From Methylobacterium sp. E-065 (lineage in GTDB: Bacteria; Pseudomonadota; Alphaproteobacteria; Rhizobiales; Beijerinckiaceae), in the NCBI RefSeq assembly GCF_022829605.1, contig NZ_JAKSYD010000149.1:1-64000 (forward strand): 64,000 nt of DNA. The letters are read 5' to 3'. The stretch's first letter is position 1; each line of letters opens with the position of its first letter. A program made the translations under genes and the position numbers. Below are positions 43,128-51,624 of this stretch, piece by piece. Under the pieces are notes generated by a model that had not been told where the DNA came from, ran no database searches, and saw only the letters and a program-made list of their open reading frames with translations.

Positions 43128-43985
43128 ATGACAGACCGCACCATCGCCTATCAGGGGGAACCCGGGGCCAACTCGCATATCATCTGCGCGCAGGCCTATC
43201 CGGACTGGACGCCGCTGCCCTGCCCTAGCTTCGAGGACGCCTTTGCGGCGGTCACGGAGGGCCGGGCCCAGCGCGCCATGATCCCGATCGAGAATTCGAT
43301 CGCGGGCCGGGTCGCCGATATCCACCATCTGATCCCGCTCTCGCCGCTGCACATCGTGGCCGAGCATTTCCTGCCGATCCATTTTCAGCTGATGGTGCTG
43401 CCGGGCACGCCGATCGAGGCCCTCAAGAGCGTCCACAGCCACGTCCATGCGCTGGGCCAATGCCGGCGGATCATCCGCCGCCTCGGGCTGAAGGCCGTGG
43501 TGGCGGGCGACACCGCGGGTGCGGCCCGGGAAATCAAGGAATTCGGGGATCCGAGCCGGGCGGCGCTGGCGCCTGCACTGGCTGCCGAAGTCTACGGCCT
43601 CGACATCCTGGCGCGCGACGTCGAGGACGAGGTGCACAACACCACCCGCTTCGTGGTGTTCTCTCCCGAGGCCGAGCCGGTGGCACCCGGGACGGGGCCT
43701 TGCGTGACGAGCTTCGTGTTCCGGGTGCGCAACATTCCGGCGGCGCTCTACAAGGCGCTGGGCGGCTTCGCGACGAACGGCGTCAACATGTCGAAGCTTG
43801 AGAGCTACATGATAGACGGCGAGTTCACCGCCACGCAATTCTACGCGGAGGTGGACGGCCACCCCGAGGATCCGGGCCTCGCCCGCGCCCTCGATGAGCT
43901 CGCCTTCTTCTCCCGCGAGCTGCGGGTGATCGGCACCTATCCGGCCCATCCATTCCGCGAGGCGGCAAGGCCGGCGGCGGAGTAG
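43128..43985 (+). CDS. pheA: Prephenate dehydratase
   Basis: 285 residues, ATG start. Converts prephenate to phenylpyruvate in phenylalanine synthesis. Catalytic domain: IAYQGEPGANSHIICAQAYPD, MIPIENSIAGRVADIHHLI, SHVHALGQCRRII and VEDEVHNTTRFVVFSPE with the essential Thr-Arg-Phe. C-terminal ACT regulatory domain from about residue 190 (TSFVFRVRNIPAALYKALGGFATNGVNMSKLESYMIDGEFTATQFYAEV), so feedback inhibition by phenylalanine is expected. The monofunctional mutase is encoded at 6349. Confidence 0.96.
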   Translation: MTDRTIAYQGEPGANSHIICAQAYPDWTPLPCPSFEDAFAAVTEGRAQRAMIPIENSIAGRVADIHHLIPLSPLHIVAEHFLPIHFQLMVLPGTPIEALKSVHSHVHALGQCRRIIRRLGLKAVVAGDTAGAAREIKEFGDPSRAALAPALAAEVYGLDILARDVEDEVHNTTRFVVFSPEAEPVAPGTGPCVTSFVFRVRNIPAALYKALGGFATNGVNMSKLESYMIDGEFTATQFYAEVDGHPEDPGLARALDELAFFSRELRVIGTYPAHPFREAARPAAE

Positions 43986-44043
43986 GCGCAGATCCCTCGC
44001 GAGGCACAGCGTTCGGTGACAAACCGGGTTTCCGCGATCGTGT

Positions 44044-44451
44044 TCAGCGCTCGGCCGCGCTCGTGAGGGCCGCCTCGATAAAAGCCGAACGGGTGAGCCC
44101 CCTGGCTTCGGCTGCCTCATCGGTCAGCCGCAACAGGCCCTTGTCGATCATGATGTTGATGCGCACGCGTTCGCCGGGGACCCGCCGCGGGATGACGAGT
44201 TGCAACAGGGCGTCCTTTAGATCCTCGGCGACAGACGGATCCGTACGAAGCTCCGACAGAGTGCGTGCCGGTGGCAACGGTGCGCCGTCCGCAATCACCA
44301 TAGCGAGATGCCCCGAAAGGGCCTCGCGCGCCGCGTCTGCCGCGGCTTCGAAGCTCGGGCCTGCCGAGACACAGCCGGGCACATCCGGGAACGTGACGCC
44401 CCACTCGGACACGCCGACAGGTGGATGGAGGAGGGCGATGTAAGCCGTCAT
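44044..44451 (-). CDS. hicB: HicB-type antitoxin
   Basis: 135 residues from the ATG at 44451 (MTAYIALLHPPVGVSEWGVTFPDVPGCVSAG). The first half is the partial RNase-H-like HicB fold with the diagnostic WGVTFPDVPGCVSAG; the C-terminal part, KGLLRLTDEAAEARGLTRSAFIEAAL, is a ribbon-helix-helix DNA-binding region by which HicB represses its own operon. Encoded 33 bases after hicA, which it neutralises. Confidence 0.9.
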   Translation of the reverse strand: MTAYIALLHPPVGVSEWGVTFPDVPGCVSAGPSFEAAADAAREALSGHLAMVIADGAPLPPARTLSELRTDPSVAEDLKDALLQLVIPRRVPGERVRINIMIDKGLLRLTDEAAEARGLTRSAFIEAALTSAAER

Positions 44452-44484
44452 GGATACCTGTGTCACACTTGCCAAGCGCATCGC

Positions 44485-44664
44485 TCATAATCCGGCCGTC
44501 CGCATGATGGCCTTGACCGTTTTGGGATGCATATCCTTCTTCGGATTTGGGATCGTAATCTTTCCTGATTTTGCCGGATGCTTGAAATGCCGGTGGCTTC
44601 CGGTAGTTGAATGCCAGATCCAGCCATCTTTCTCCAAGAGGCGGATCAGATCCTTCGCGTCCAC
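44485..44664 (-). CDS. hicA: HicA-type mRNA interferase toxin
   Basis: 59 residues from a GTG at 44664 (VDAKDLIRLLEKDGWIW), the start that fits the family length; a longer frame upstream does not resemble HicA. The dsRBD-like fold and catalytic histidine region are GWIWHSTTGSHRHFKHP, followed by KITIPNPKKDMHPKTVKAIMRTAGL. HicA cleaves mRNA and slows growth; HicB, encoded downstream, blocks it. The toxin gene is less GC-rich than its neighbours, in line with transfer. Confidence 0.92.
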   Translation of the reverse strand: MDAKDLIRLLEKDGWIWHSTTGSHRHFKHPAKSGKITIPNPKKDMHPKTVKAIMRTAGL

Positions 44665-44758
44665 AATGCGCTCACCCCGGTGCAGCAGGTGCTGGCCGGA
44701 GAAATGTGGAACAGGTGTGTAATGTTCGCAAGCACCGACAGGTTTATCGCTTGCAACC

Positions 44759-45547
44759 TCACTCCCGCCGCAGCACTCGGTCCACCGCGACATCCGACCA
44801 GAAGCCCGGCCGGAAATCCCGCTTCAACGCCTCCGGATCGTAGATCGTCTCGACCCAGGTGAGGAAGTCGATCCCCTTCGCCTCGCCCTCGATCCGGTAG
44901 CGGACGAAGAACGCGTCGAGGATGCCGGTCTTCGCGAAGCGCAGATGGCCGTATCGGGCCGAGAGCTGGCGCGCGGCTTCTGCGACGGGGCGGCCCTCGT
45001 GCAGGATCAGGTAGAGCGCCGAGGCGAGGCCGGCCCGGTCGGCGCCCGACTTGCAGTGCATCACGGCCGGGTAGTCGATACCGGCGAAGAACGCCTTGGC
45101 GGCCAGGATGGTCGCCCGGTCCGGCGCCTCTCGGGAGCGCAGCACGAACTCGACGAGCTTCAGCCCGTGGCGCTCGCAGGCCTCCCGCTGCAGGGGCCAG
45201 GAGCCGTGCTCGCGCCCGCCGCGGAGCGAGATGACCGTGCGCACGCCCTCGGCCCGGAAGCGGGCGAGCTGGTGCGGACCGGGCTGGGCGGAGCGCCAGA
45301 GCGCCCCCGAGCCGACCCGGTGGCGGTTGAGGTAGGCGAGCCGGAACACGCCGTGATCCATCAACAGCATGTTGGCCCAGGCCCGCAGCCGGTCACCGGG
45401 GCCGGCGATCGGCCGCTCGAAGCGGGCGATTCGGGCCATGCGGCGCGCGTAGCGCGTCTCGGGCTTGAGGAAGCGGTTGAACAAAGCCGGGCTGCCGCGG
45501 GGAAGGAGCGCGGGCTCTAACAGTCGTCCGCCGAGCCGGCAATTCAC
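44759..45547 (-). CDS. Dual-specificity/tyrosine phosphatase-like protein
   Basis: 262 residues from a GTG at 45547; an ATG at 45439 is an alternative that loses 36 residues, and neither has a clear ribosome binding site. The active-site loop is AVMHCKSGADRAG, fitting C-x5-R, with the general-acid region around LRSREAPDRATILAAKAFF upstream. The segment LWRSAQPGPHQLARFRAEGVRTVISLRG is typical of DSP proteins of the cyclin-dependent-phosphatase-like group (PTPLP). Probably removes phosphate from proteins or inositol phosphates. The gene begins upstream of hicA on the same strand, 94 bases away. Confidence 0.85.
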   Translation of the reverse strand: MNCRLGGRLLEPALLPRGSPALFNRFLKPETRYARRMARIARFERPIAGPGDRLRAWANMLLMDHGVFRLAYLNRHRVGSGALWRSAQPGPHQLARFRAEGVRTVISLRGGREHGSWPLQREACERHGLKLVEFVLRSREAPDRATILAAKAFFAGIDYPAVMHCKSGADRAGLASALYLILHEGRPVAEAARQLSARYGHLRFAKTGILDAFFVRYRIEGEAKGIDFLTWVETIYDPEALKRDFRPGFWSDVAVDRVLRRE

Positions 45548-45678
45548 CGGCGAACCGACCGGACCCCTGCCCCCCTCGTGTTCGGCGCCGATCTTGCCTT
45601 CACTCCGCCTGGATCGGCATCGAACCTGGGCGGACCGCGCGGGTTCTCCGCGGGTTGGACGAGGGGAGCCCGAAGCCC

Positions 45679-46185
45679 ATGAGCACGCGCACCACGAGCA
45701 TCCGCCGAGCCCGCGAGGCCGATCTCGGCGGCTTGTCGAAGGTGTTCGATGCGTCCTGGCGGGAGGCCTATCGCGGCCTCATCCCGGGTGTCGCCCTGGA
45801 ACGCCTGATCGCAGGTCGGGACCGGGCGTGGTGGCAGGGCGCCCTGCGCCGGGGCCGCCCGGTCGCGATCATGGAGACCACTGACCACGTGGTCGGTTAC
45901 GCGTCCTACGGGCGGACGCGCAGCCGGGCGCTGGGCACGGAGGCCGAGATCGATGAGTTGTATCTTCTGCCAGAATACCAGGGCGTCGGCCTCGGTCGCC
46001 GGCTGTTCCGGGCAGTCCGCAACGATCTCGCCGATCACGGCCTTACGCATCTCGGCGTCTGGAGCCTGGAGGACAATGACCGCGCTGGCGCCTTCTACGA
46101 GGGTCTCGGCGGCAAGCCGGGCCCGCGGGTGCTGGACCGGGTGGCGGGTGTTCCGCTGCCGAAGGTCGGCTACCTGTTCGGCTAA
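45679..46185 (+). CDS. GNAT-family N-acetyltransferase
   Basis: 168 residues from the ATG at 45679 with GGGGAG upstream; an earlier TTG is unlikely. Motif [33 protein letters not shown], contains the acetyl-CoA loop QGVGLGR; motif B is [29 protein letters not shown]. The N-terminal [15 protein letters not shown] is common in GNAT proteins of this group. Substrate unknown. Confidence 0.88.
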   Translation: MSTRTTSIRRAREADLGGLSKVFDASWREAYRGLIPGVALERLIAGRDRAWWQGALRRGRPVAIMETTDHVVGYASYGRTRSRALGTEAEIDELYLLPEYQGVGLGRRLFRAVRNDLADHGLTHLGVWSLEDNDRAGAFYEGLGGKPGPRVLDRVAGVPLPKVGYLFG

Positions 46186-46298
46186 CGTTTTCCCAGGCGC
46201 GTTGCGGAACCGTAGCGGCAACCGATTTGCAAGTTCGGGCCGCGCCTCTAAGAGAACCGGGACACGATCGGCACCCCGGATCCTGGAAGCGGAACGCC

Positions 46299-46832
46299 AT
46301 GAAAATCGACGCCATCCCGCTCGGCAAGAAGCCGCCGCACGACGTCAATGTGATCGTCGAGGTGCCGCTCGGCGGCGAGCCGATCAAGTATGAAATGGAC
46401 AAGGAGTCCGGCGCGCTGGTCGTCGACCGGTTCCTGTACACGCCGATGTTCTATCCGGGGAATTACGGCTTCATTCCCCATACCCTGTCGGGCGACGGCG
46501 ATCCCTGCGATGTGCTGGTGGCCAACACCCGCGCGGTCCTGCCGGGCGCGATCATCAGCGCGCGCCCCGTGGGCGTGATGGTGATGCAGGATGAGGGCGG
46601 CGAGGACGAGAAAATCATCGCGGTCCCCTCCCGCCACCTGACCAAGCGCTACGACCGGGTCGAGAACTACACCGACCTGCCTGACATCACGATCCAGCAG
46701 ATCCAGCACTTCTTCGAGCACTACAAGGATCTGGAGCCCGGCAAGTGGGTCAAGTTCGTCCGCTGGGGCGACAAGGAAGAGGCGCACCAGCTGATCGAAC
46801 AGGCGATCGAGCGGGGCAAGACCAAGGCCTGA
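46299..46832 (+). CDS. ppa: Inorganic pyrophosphatase, family I
   Basis: 177 residues from the ATG at 46299. Soluble hexameric enzyme that hydrolyses pyrophosphate and pulls biosynthetic reactions forward. Signature [10 protein letters not shown] (the D-x-D-P-x-D motif) and the active-site blocks [41 protein letters not shown] and [20 protein letters not shown] are complete. Length matches the family. In C1 metabolism it is needed for adenylating steps. Confidence 0.97.
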   Translation: MKIDAIPLGKKPPHDVNVIVEVPLGGEPIKYEMDKESGALVVDRFLYTPMFYPGNYGFIPHTLSGDGDPCDVLVANTRAVLPGAIISARPVGVMVMQDEGGEDEKIIAVPSRHLTKRYDRVENYTDLPDITIQQIQHFFEHYKDLEPGKWVKFVRWGDKEEAHQLIEQAIERGKTKA

Positions 46833-46977
46833 TCCAACACTCTTGCGGGTCGGCGCCCCGTCCCGCGGTCGGGGCGGGGCCCGGCCCCGACGGCGATTTC
46901 CTGTCGCGGGAATGGCACGGCGCACCCAAGGCGCCGATGCTACGATTGCCTGTGCCAGAGGCGCTGATGGGTAAAAG

Positions 46978-47259
46978 ATGGCTCGAATCCCGGTAATTCT
47001 CGGTCTCGTTGGCGTCCTGCTGATGCAGGACGCTGCGTCCGCAGCGGATCTACGCACGGTCGCGCCCCTCGGCGGTTTCCGGGCGACCTGTGAGGATCTC
47101 GGGACCTTCTGCTTCGCGGATGCCTGCGGCCGCGATCAGATCGAGGCCGCTCAGGGCTGCCGGGCGCGATGCCCGAGTGCGGCGATCATGAGCGTGACTC
47201 CGGCGACGTGCCCACGCCCGGAGACAGAGCGGTTTCCTGTCCTGCGCCGGCGCGGTTGA
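46978..47259 (+). CDS. Small secreted cysteine-rich protein
   Basis: 93 residues, ATG start. Signal peptide MARIPVILGLVGVLLMQDAASAA with a cleavage site near residue 22-23. The mature protein has six Cys at 38, 45, 50, 61, 65 and 78, enough for three disulfides, as in CEDLGTFCFADACGRDQ and CRARC. No known motif recognised. Even number of cysteines after a signal peptide suggests a folded periplasmic or extracellular protein. Function unknown. Confidence 0.6.
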   Translation: MARIPVILGLVGVLLMQDAASAADLRTVAPLGGFRATCEDLGTFCFADACGRDQIEAAQGCRARCPSAAIMSVTPATCPRPETERFPVLRRRG

Positions 47260-47435
47260 GCGTTGCCCCTTTCGTCTGTGCGCTGCCGCGGCCGGAAATG
47301 TACCTGTGTTAAAAAATCAAGCGCCCGCGGCAACGAAACGCGGAACGCGGCATTGACCAAGCTCAACGTGTTCACTGATCAACATAAGGGCGCGGACGGA
47401 TGCTCGCGAATGCGCGCGATGCCCGCAGGCGAACG

Positions 47436-47612
47436 ATGCGGACGAGCGATCTTCAACCGCCACGGGCGGGACTGAATTCAGACCCGGTTCTGTACGGTGT
47501 GGCTGCTGGTTTGGCAGCCCTGTTCCCGCTGGTGAAGGCCGGCAACGCTTCGGCCGAGCCGGCCCACGCTGGTCCATCGACACGGGCCAAGAGCACCGCC
47601 GACGCTGCGTGA
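47436..47612 (+). CDS. Hypothetical small protein
   Basis: 58 residues from the ATG at 47436 (MRTSDLQPPRAGLNSDPVLYG), with AGGCGA upstream. A moderately hydrophobic stretch LYGVAAGLAALFPLVKAG could be one membrane helix or an export signal; the rest is polar, ending STADAA. No family recognised. It lies in a stretch of lower GC with no other gene and may be spurious. Confidence 0.35.
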   Translation: MRTSDLQPPRAGLNSDPVLYGVAAGLAALFPLVKAGNASAEPAHAGPSTRAKSTADAA

Positions 47613-47640
47613 TTGGGGCGTGACGTGATGGGCGGTACCG

Positions 47641-47805
47641 TCAGCACGCGAGCCGGGCGAGAAGCAGCAGCGTCGCCATCACCGGAGCGGCGGCGGCAAG
47701 CCAAAGGGCGCCGGCGTGGATCCCGCCGGGCCCTAGAAAGCGCACACTCCGTGCCACACCGGGGCGCAGATCCGCGCCGCGCCCGATACCGATCCCGACT
47801 GGCAT
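47641..47805 (-). CDS. Possible small membrane protein, 54 residues
   Basis: ATG at 47805, TGA at 47641-47643. GAGGAGG is seven bases upstream, a very good ribosome binding site. The peptide starts MPVGIGIGRGADLRPG and ends with a likely membrane helix AGALWLAAAAPVMATLLLLARLAC. Another ATG four bases upstream opens a different, more Arg-rich frame and is a worse candidate by spacing. No family recognised. Confidence 0.42.
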   Translation of the reverse strand: MPVGIGIGRGADLRPGVARSVRFLGPGGIHAGALWLAAAAPVMATLLLLARLAC

Positions 47806-47899
47806 CCATGGCCTCCTCGATACCCGAGGAGTAGGAACCGAAACCCGCCAAGACCGTCTGAATCCCCGCCGGCCTTCGTGCAGCGTGGTGAACGGCCGC

Positions 47900-48412
47900 T
47901 TAAAGGGCGCGGTCGAACTTCAGCTCACCGTTCGGGCTCTTCAGGACCAGCTGAGAGCCGACGAGGTCCCACACCGCCGAGGTGCGCAGGGCAACGAAGA
48001 AAGCCTGTTCGGTGGCCGCGAGGCCCTTGTCGCAGTTCTTCTTGGTCAGCGCGAGCGGACCGACCGCGATGTGCTGCTCCTTCAGCGGAAAAGCGGTCGC
48101 CGCGAAGGTGTTGCAGCCACCGTAGCCGCGGGCGCGGTACTGTTTGTCGATGATGAAGCTCGGCCGGTCGCCGCCTGCGAACGGCTTGCCGTTGAGGCTG
48201 ACGGCCGTCCACGTCGAATCGAGCGGGAAGATCTTCTCGCTGGCCTTGGCCCCCGGCACGTACTGGGGCTTCTTCTCGTCTTCGCCGCCTGGACGGCGGT
48301 TGCCTTTACCGAAACCCGTGGGAGACCCCATCTGGGCCTGCGCCTGCGTCGCCGCGGTCAGACCCGCAGCCAGAACCGTGCAGGCCAAGGTTGCGATCAG
48401 CACCCCTCTCAT
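47900..48412 (-). CDS. Secreted META (HslJ-like) domain protein
   Basis: 170 residues, ATG start. Signal peptide MRGVLIATLACTVLAAGLTA to Ala-Gln at about 27, a Gly/Pro-rich linker, then the META fold: FPLDSTWTAVSLNGKPFAGGDRPSFIIDKQYRARGYGGCNTFAATAFPLKEQHIAVGPLALTKKNC. The GGCNTF block is the hallmark of META/HslJ proteins, heat- or stress-related periplasmic proteins that associate with the envelope. Function of the family is not defined. Confidence 0.85.
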   Translation of the reverse strand: MRGVLIATLACTVLAAGLTAATQAQAQMGSPTGFGKGNRRPGGEDEKKPQYVPGAKASEKIFPLDSTWTAVSLNGKPFAGGDRPSFIIDKQYRARGYGGCNTFAATAFPLKEQHIAVGPLALTKKNCDKGLAATEQAFFVALRTSAVWDLVGSQLVLKSPNGELKFDRAL

Positions 48413-48602
48413 CGTTCAGTCCCCATCTCGCGCGCTCTGCGCTCAGGTCATTCCAAATCCGGACGCGCCGCTAAGCGCGGTCCGATTCCCCGCGCTGCGA
48501 CGGATGCGACAGGATTTCAGCACAATTGTGGTCGAGCGCCCTATACCGTGCCCGGAAACGATCCGCGACGGCCATCGTTGTTGTTGATTGGAGATCGGGA
48601 GA

Positions 48603-48932
48603 GTGACCTTGGTAGGATCGGACGAGGGTGCACAGAGCGGGGCGGGCACGCCGGCGATGAGCCCGGCCCAATCGCGGGCGGCGCGCGGTCTGCTCGGATG
48701 GTCCGAGGCGGATCTGGCCGTGAAGGTTGGCTTCGACGAGAGGCTCGTGCGCGACTTCGAGGCTGGCTACGGCAATTCGCCAAGCGGACAGATCGAGGCC
48801 CTGCGCAGTGCGCTCTGCGCGGCGGGCGCGGTGTTCACGGATGCGCCGACGCCGGGTGTCCATTTGGCGAACGCGCCGGGGATCGACGAGGGAACCCGTC
48901 TCGGTGCGCTCACCACCGAGAACGACCGGTAA
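48603..48932 (+). CDS. Small XRE-like helix-turn-helix protein
   Basis: 109 residues from a GTG at 48603 with GGAG nine bases upstream; a TTG five codons earlier is possible. The middle reads like a Cro/C1-type helix-turn-helix: SPAQSRAARGLLGWSEADLAVKVGFDERLVRDFEAGYGNSPSGQIEALRSALCAAGAVFTD. The order helix-(ARGLLGWSEADLA)-helix-(VRDFEAG) fits XRE regulators, short ones of which occur in Methylobacterium. Target genes unknown. Divergent from the META gene. Confidence 0.7.
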   Translation: MTLVGSDEGAQSGAGTPAMSPAQSRAARGLLGWSEADLAVKVGFDERLVRDFEAGYGNSPSGQIEALRSALCAAGAVFTDAPTPGVHLANAPGIDEGTRLGALTTENDR

Positions 48933-49094
48933 CCGTCAGCACAGCGAGCGCGTCGCTAAGGGCGCGTTCAGACGCTCGGGTCGATAGCCGAGGCCAAGCC
49001 CCGCACGCTGCTTGGAGCGAACCTTGACCGACCCTCTCAGCCCCCCGCTCCGAGATGCCGCGCGTTCCGCACCCCTCCGGACGGCGGCTCGCTG

Positions 49095-49832
49095 ATGCGT
49101 GCCGATGCATTCTTGGCTGCGGCCGACGCCCTTCCTCTGGCGAGCCTCGACAGGCTGGTCGGGGCCGGTGGTCTGGTCATCGTGGCGCCCCATCCCGACG
49201 ATGAGAGCCTCGGCTGCGGCGGTCTGATCGCCGCGGCGCGGGCAGCCGAGCGGCCCGTTCGCCTCGTCGTGGTGAGCGACGGCTGCGGCTCCCATACGCA
49301 TTCCCAGCTCTATCCGCCCGAGAAGCTCCGCACCCTGCGCGAGGCCGAGACCGTGCGGGCAGTGGCGGTCCTCGGGATCGCAGCGGAGGACGTCACCTTC
49401 CTGCGCCTGCCCGATGCACAAGTGCCGAGCGACGGGCCGGTCGCCGAGGAGGCGGCGCGAGCGATCGCGCAGGCCGCCTCCGTTTGCAGCGCAAGCGCGG
49501 TGTTCGTGACTTGGCGGCATGATCCCCATTGCGACCACAAGGCGGCCGCCGCCATCGTCGGTCTCGCCCGGCCGCACATGCCGGGGGTGCGAGTCTACGA
49601 ATATCCGGTCTGGGGCTGGACCCTGCCGCCCGAGACCGAGGTTGGCGCCGCGCCGATGGGCCTTCGCCTCGACGTGTCTGCGTATCGTGCAACCAAGGCC
49701 CGCGCCGTAGCGGCCCACGAATCGCAGACGACCGACCTGATCTCGGACGATCCTCAGGGGTTCCGGTTGGAGACCGCGATGATCGAACGGCTCTGCGGAC
49801 CCTACGAGCGCTTCGTCGCGGTTTCGACATGA
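49095..49832 (+). CDS. PIG-L family deacetylase
   Basis: 245 residues, ATG start. Zinc-dependent N-deacetylase of the PIG-L/MshB/LmbE family; the metal motif HPDDES is in GLVIVAPHPDDESLGCGGLIAAARAAERPV and the second metal site is WRHDPHCDHKAAAAI. Removes an acetyl group from an N-acetylated sugar or lipid-linked sugar. First gene of a three-gene operon whose next members overlap it by a stop/start: methyltransferase and glycosyltransferase. The combination suggests synthesis of a modified glycoconjugate. Confidence 0.92.
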   Translation: MRADAFLAAADALPLASLDRLVGAGGLVIVAPHPDDESLGCGGLIAAARAAERPVRLVVVSDGCGSHTHSQLYPPEKLRTLREAETVRAVAVLGIAAEDVTFLRLPDAQVPSDGPVAEEAARAIAQAASVCSASAVFVTWRHDPHCDHKAAAAIVGLARPHMPGVRVYEYPVWGWTLPPETEVGAAPMGLRLDVSAYRATKARAVAAHESQTTDLISDDPQGFRLETAMIERLCGPYERFVAVST

Positions 49833-50422
49833 ACCGGCGGACTGAAACCGTACCGCCCGATTACTTCGCCGGAATCTATGCCAGCGATCCGGATCCCTGG
49901 CGTTTCACCAGTTCGGACTACGAGCGCGACAAGTACGCCGCGACGCTCGCGGCGCTGCCGCGAGCGCGTTACCGGTCGGCTTTCGAGCCGGCCTGCTCGA
50001 TCGGGGTGTTCACCCGCGCCCTCGCCGGGCGCTGCGACCGGCTGCTCGCCACCGACCTCGTTCCCTCTGCGGTGGACGCGGCCAGCGCCCGCTGCGCCGA
50101 CCGACCCAATGTCGAGATCCGGCAGGGCGCCGTACCGGCCGACTGGCCCGAAGGCCAGTTCGACCTGATCGTGCTGTCGGAGTTCCTGTACTTCCTGGCA
50201 CCACCGGATCTGGCTGCCCTGGTGCGCCGGATCGGGGATGCGATCGAACCCGGCGGCGACATCGTCCTGGTGCACTGGCTCGGGGTGACCGACTATCCGC
50301 AATCCGGCGACGAGGTCGCCGAAGCCGTCATTGCGCAGGCCGCCCCGTTCGCCGGCCTGCTGCACCAGTCGCGGACGGCCGAGTATCGGATCGATGTCCT
50401 ACGCGCCGGGTCCACCGCGTGA
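49829..50422 (+). CDS. NodS-like SAM-dependent methyltransferase
   Basis: 197 residues from an ATG overlapping the deacetylase stop (ATGA). The N-terminus PDYFAGIYASDPDPWRFTSSDYERDKYAATLAALP is typical of the NodS-type group, followed by motif I SAFEPACSIGVFTRALAGRCDRLLATDLV and LIVLSEFLYFLAPPDLAALV. NodS N-methylates a deacetylated chitooligosaccharide in rhizobia, so a methyltransferase directly after a deacetylase may use its product in a similar manner. That is an inference from order and family. Confidence 0.85.
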   Translation: MNRRTETVPPDYFAGIYASDPDPWRFTSSDYERDKYAATLAALPRARYRSAFEPACSIGVFTRALAGRCDRLLATDLVPSAVDAASARCADRPNVEIRQGAVPADWPEGQFDLIVLSEFLYFLAPPDLAALVRRIGDAIEPGGDIVLVHWLGVTDYPQSGDEVAEAVIAQAAPFAGLLHQSRTAEYRIDVLRAGSTA

Positions 50423-51270
50423 GCGCCACGGTCATCACCCTCAACAAGGGACGGGACGCGCATCTCGCCCGCCTGCTTGAAGGGCTCGTCCGCGGGGCGC
50501 CCCCCGCGACCTGCGTCGTCGTGGAGATCGGCGACGCGCCGGCACCCCTTCCGGACCTGCCCTTCCCGGTTGAGCGGGTCCCGTTCCCCCATGCCGGCCT
50601 CCCGCTCGCGGCCGCACGCAATGCCGGCCGCCGGGCGGCCCAGACCGAAACGCTGGTCTTCCTCGATGTCGACTGCATCCCCTCGGCGGGCCTCGTCGCC
50701 GGCCTGTCCCGGGCCATCGCCGAACAGGACGGTCTGGTGTGCTGCGAGATCGGCTACCTGCCGGCCGGCGCCCTCGTGGATGGCTGGCGCGAGGGCGATC
50801 TGGATCGGCTGGGGCAGCCGCACCCGGTGCGCGTCTTCCCGGACGCTGGAGTTGTGACGGTCGCGCCGCAACCCGGGCTTTTCTGGTCGCTGGCCTTTGC
50901 GGTGCGCGCCGGGACTTATGACCGGCTCGGCGGATTCGACGAGTCGTTCTCGGGCTACGGCGCCGAGGACACCGACCTCGCGTTCCGTGCCGATGCGGCG
51001 GGGGTGCCGATCCTGTTCCTCGGCGGCCCGCGGGCCTACCACCAGCACCATCCGGTCTACGACCCGCCGCTTCAGCATTTTCGCGACATCGTGGCCAACG
51101 CAAGCCGCTTCCACGCCCGTCACGGCATCTGGCCGATGGACGGCTGGCTCGACGGGTTCGCGCGCCTCGGGCTCATCACCGCAGATTGGCGGGATGGAAT
51201 CATAATCCGCCGCGAGCCGACGCCGGAGGAGATGGCGGCAGCGCGGCTGCCGGACACCAGGCCGTTCTGA
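50419..51270 (+). CDS. Glycosyltransferase family 2 protein
   Basis: 283 residues from a GTG that overlaps the methyltransferase stop (GTGA). GT-A fold: VITLNKGRDAHLARLLEGLV, LAAARNAGRRAAQTETLVFLDVDCIPS with the D-x-D metal motif (DVD), and WSLAFAVRAGTYDRLGGFDESFSGYGAEDTDLAFRADAAG, the ED acceptor-side motif. Third gene of the operon with the PIG-L deacetylase and the methyltransferase; probably adds the sugar that the others modify or extends the product. Confidence 0.9.
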   Translation: MSATVITLNKGRDAHLARLLEGLVRGAPPATCVVVEIGDAPAPLPDLPFPVERVPFPHAGLPLAAARNAGRRAAQTETLVFLDVDCIPSAGLVAGLSRAIAEQDGLVCCEIGYLPAGALVDGWREGDLDRLGQPHPVRVFPDAGVVTVAPQPGLFWSLAFAVRAGTYDRLGGFDESFSGYGAEDTDLAFRADAAGVPILFLGGPRAYHQHHPVYDPPLQHFRDIVANASRFHARHGIWPMDGWLDGFARLGLITADWRDGIIIRREPTPEEMAAARLPDTRPF

Positions 51271-51416
51271 ACAGCACCATCCTTTCCCCTTGCGGGAGGG
51301 GTCGGCGCTTCGCGCGCTGGTTCTTGGCGAGGCGAAAGGCTTCGCCTATGTTCGGGAGTGGAGCCGGTGATGGCTACACCGGCTCCTGGCGATCACCCGT
51401 TAGGGTTTAGCCATGT

Positions 51417-51478
51417 CCAGAAAAGTGGATGAGCGGCGAGGCGGAGGCTGAAGCTCCACTCGCCGCTTTCTTTTCTGG
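51417..51478. terminator. Long hairpin between convergent operons, likely bidirectional terminator
   Basis: Outer stem CCAGAAAAG (51417-51425) with CTTTTCTGG (51470-51478) encloses an inner stem AGCGGCGAG (51432-51440) with CTCGCCGCT (51459-51467). On the plus strand the inner stem is followed by TTCTTTTC, on the minus strand by a TTTTC within the outer arm. It lies between the glycosyltransferase operon (plus) and mcl (minus). The rest of the 354-base gap (51271-51624) holds a shorter hairpin GAGCCGGTG/CACCGGCTC at 51361-51385 and no gene. Confidence 0.7.
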
Positions 51479-51624
51479 CGATCGTCAGAACGATGACCAT
51501 TCGTTCGACTCCCGTCCGCAACCAGCCGCGTGCGGCCAATCACGGGCGGGCTGGTGAGGCCCGCAGGACATTCGTACCTATGCGGCCTGAAGCGGCGCAA
51601 CCGAAGTTGCGCCTCCCTGGCGGC

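Noticed and set aside
45439-45547. Frameshift or fusion at the start of the phosphatase gene
   Set aside because: The N-terminal 36 residues read smoothly into the domain; this is only uncertainty of the start codon.
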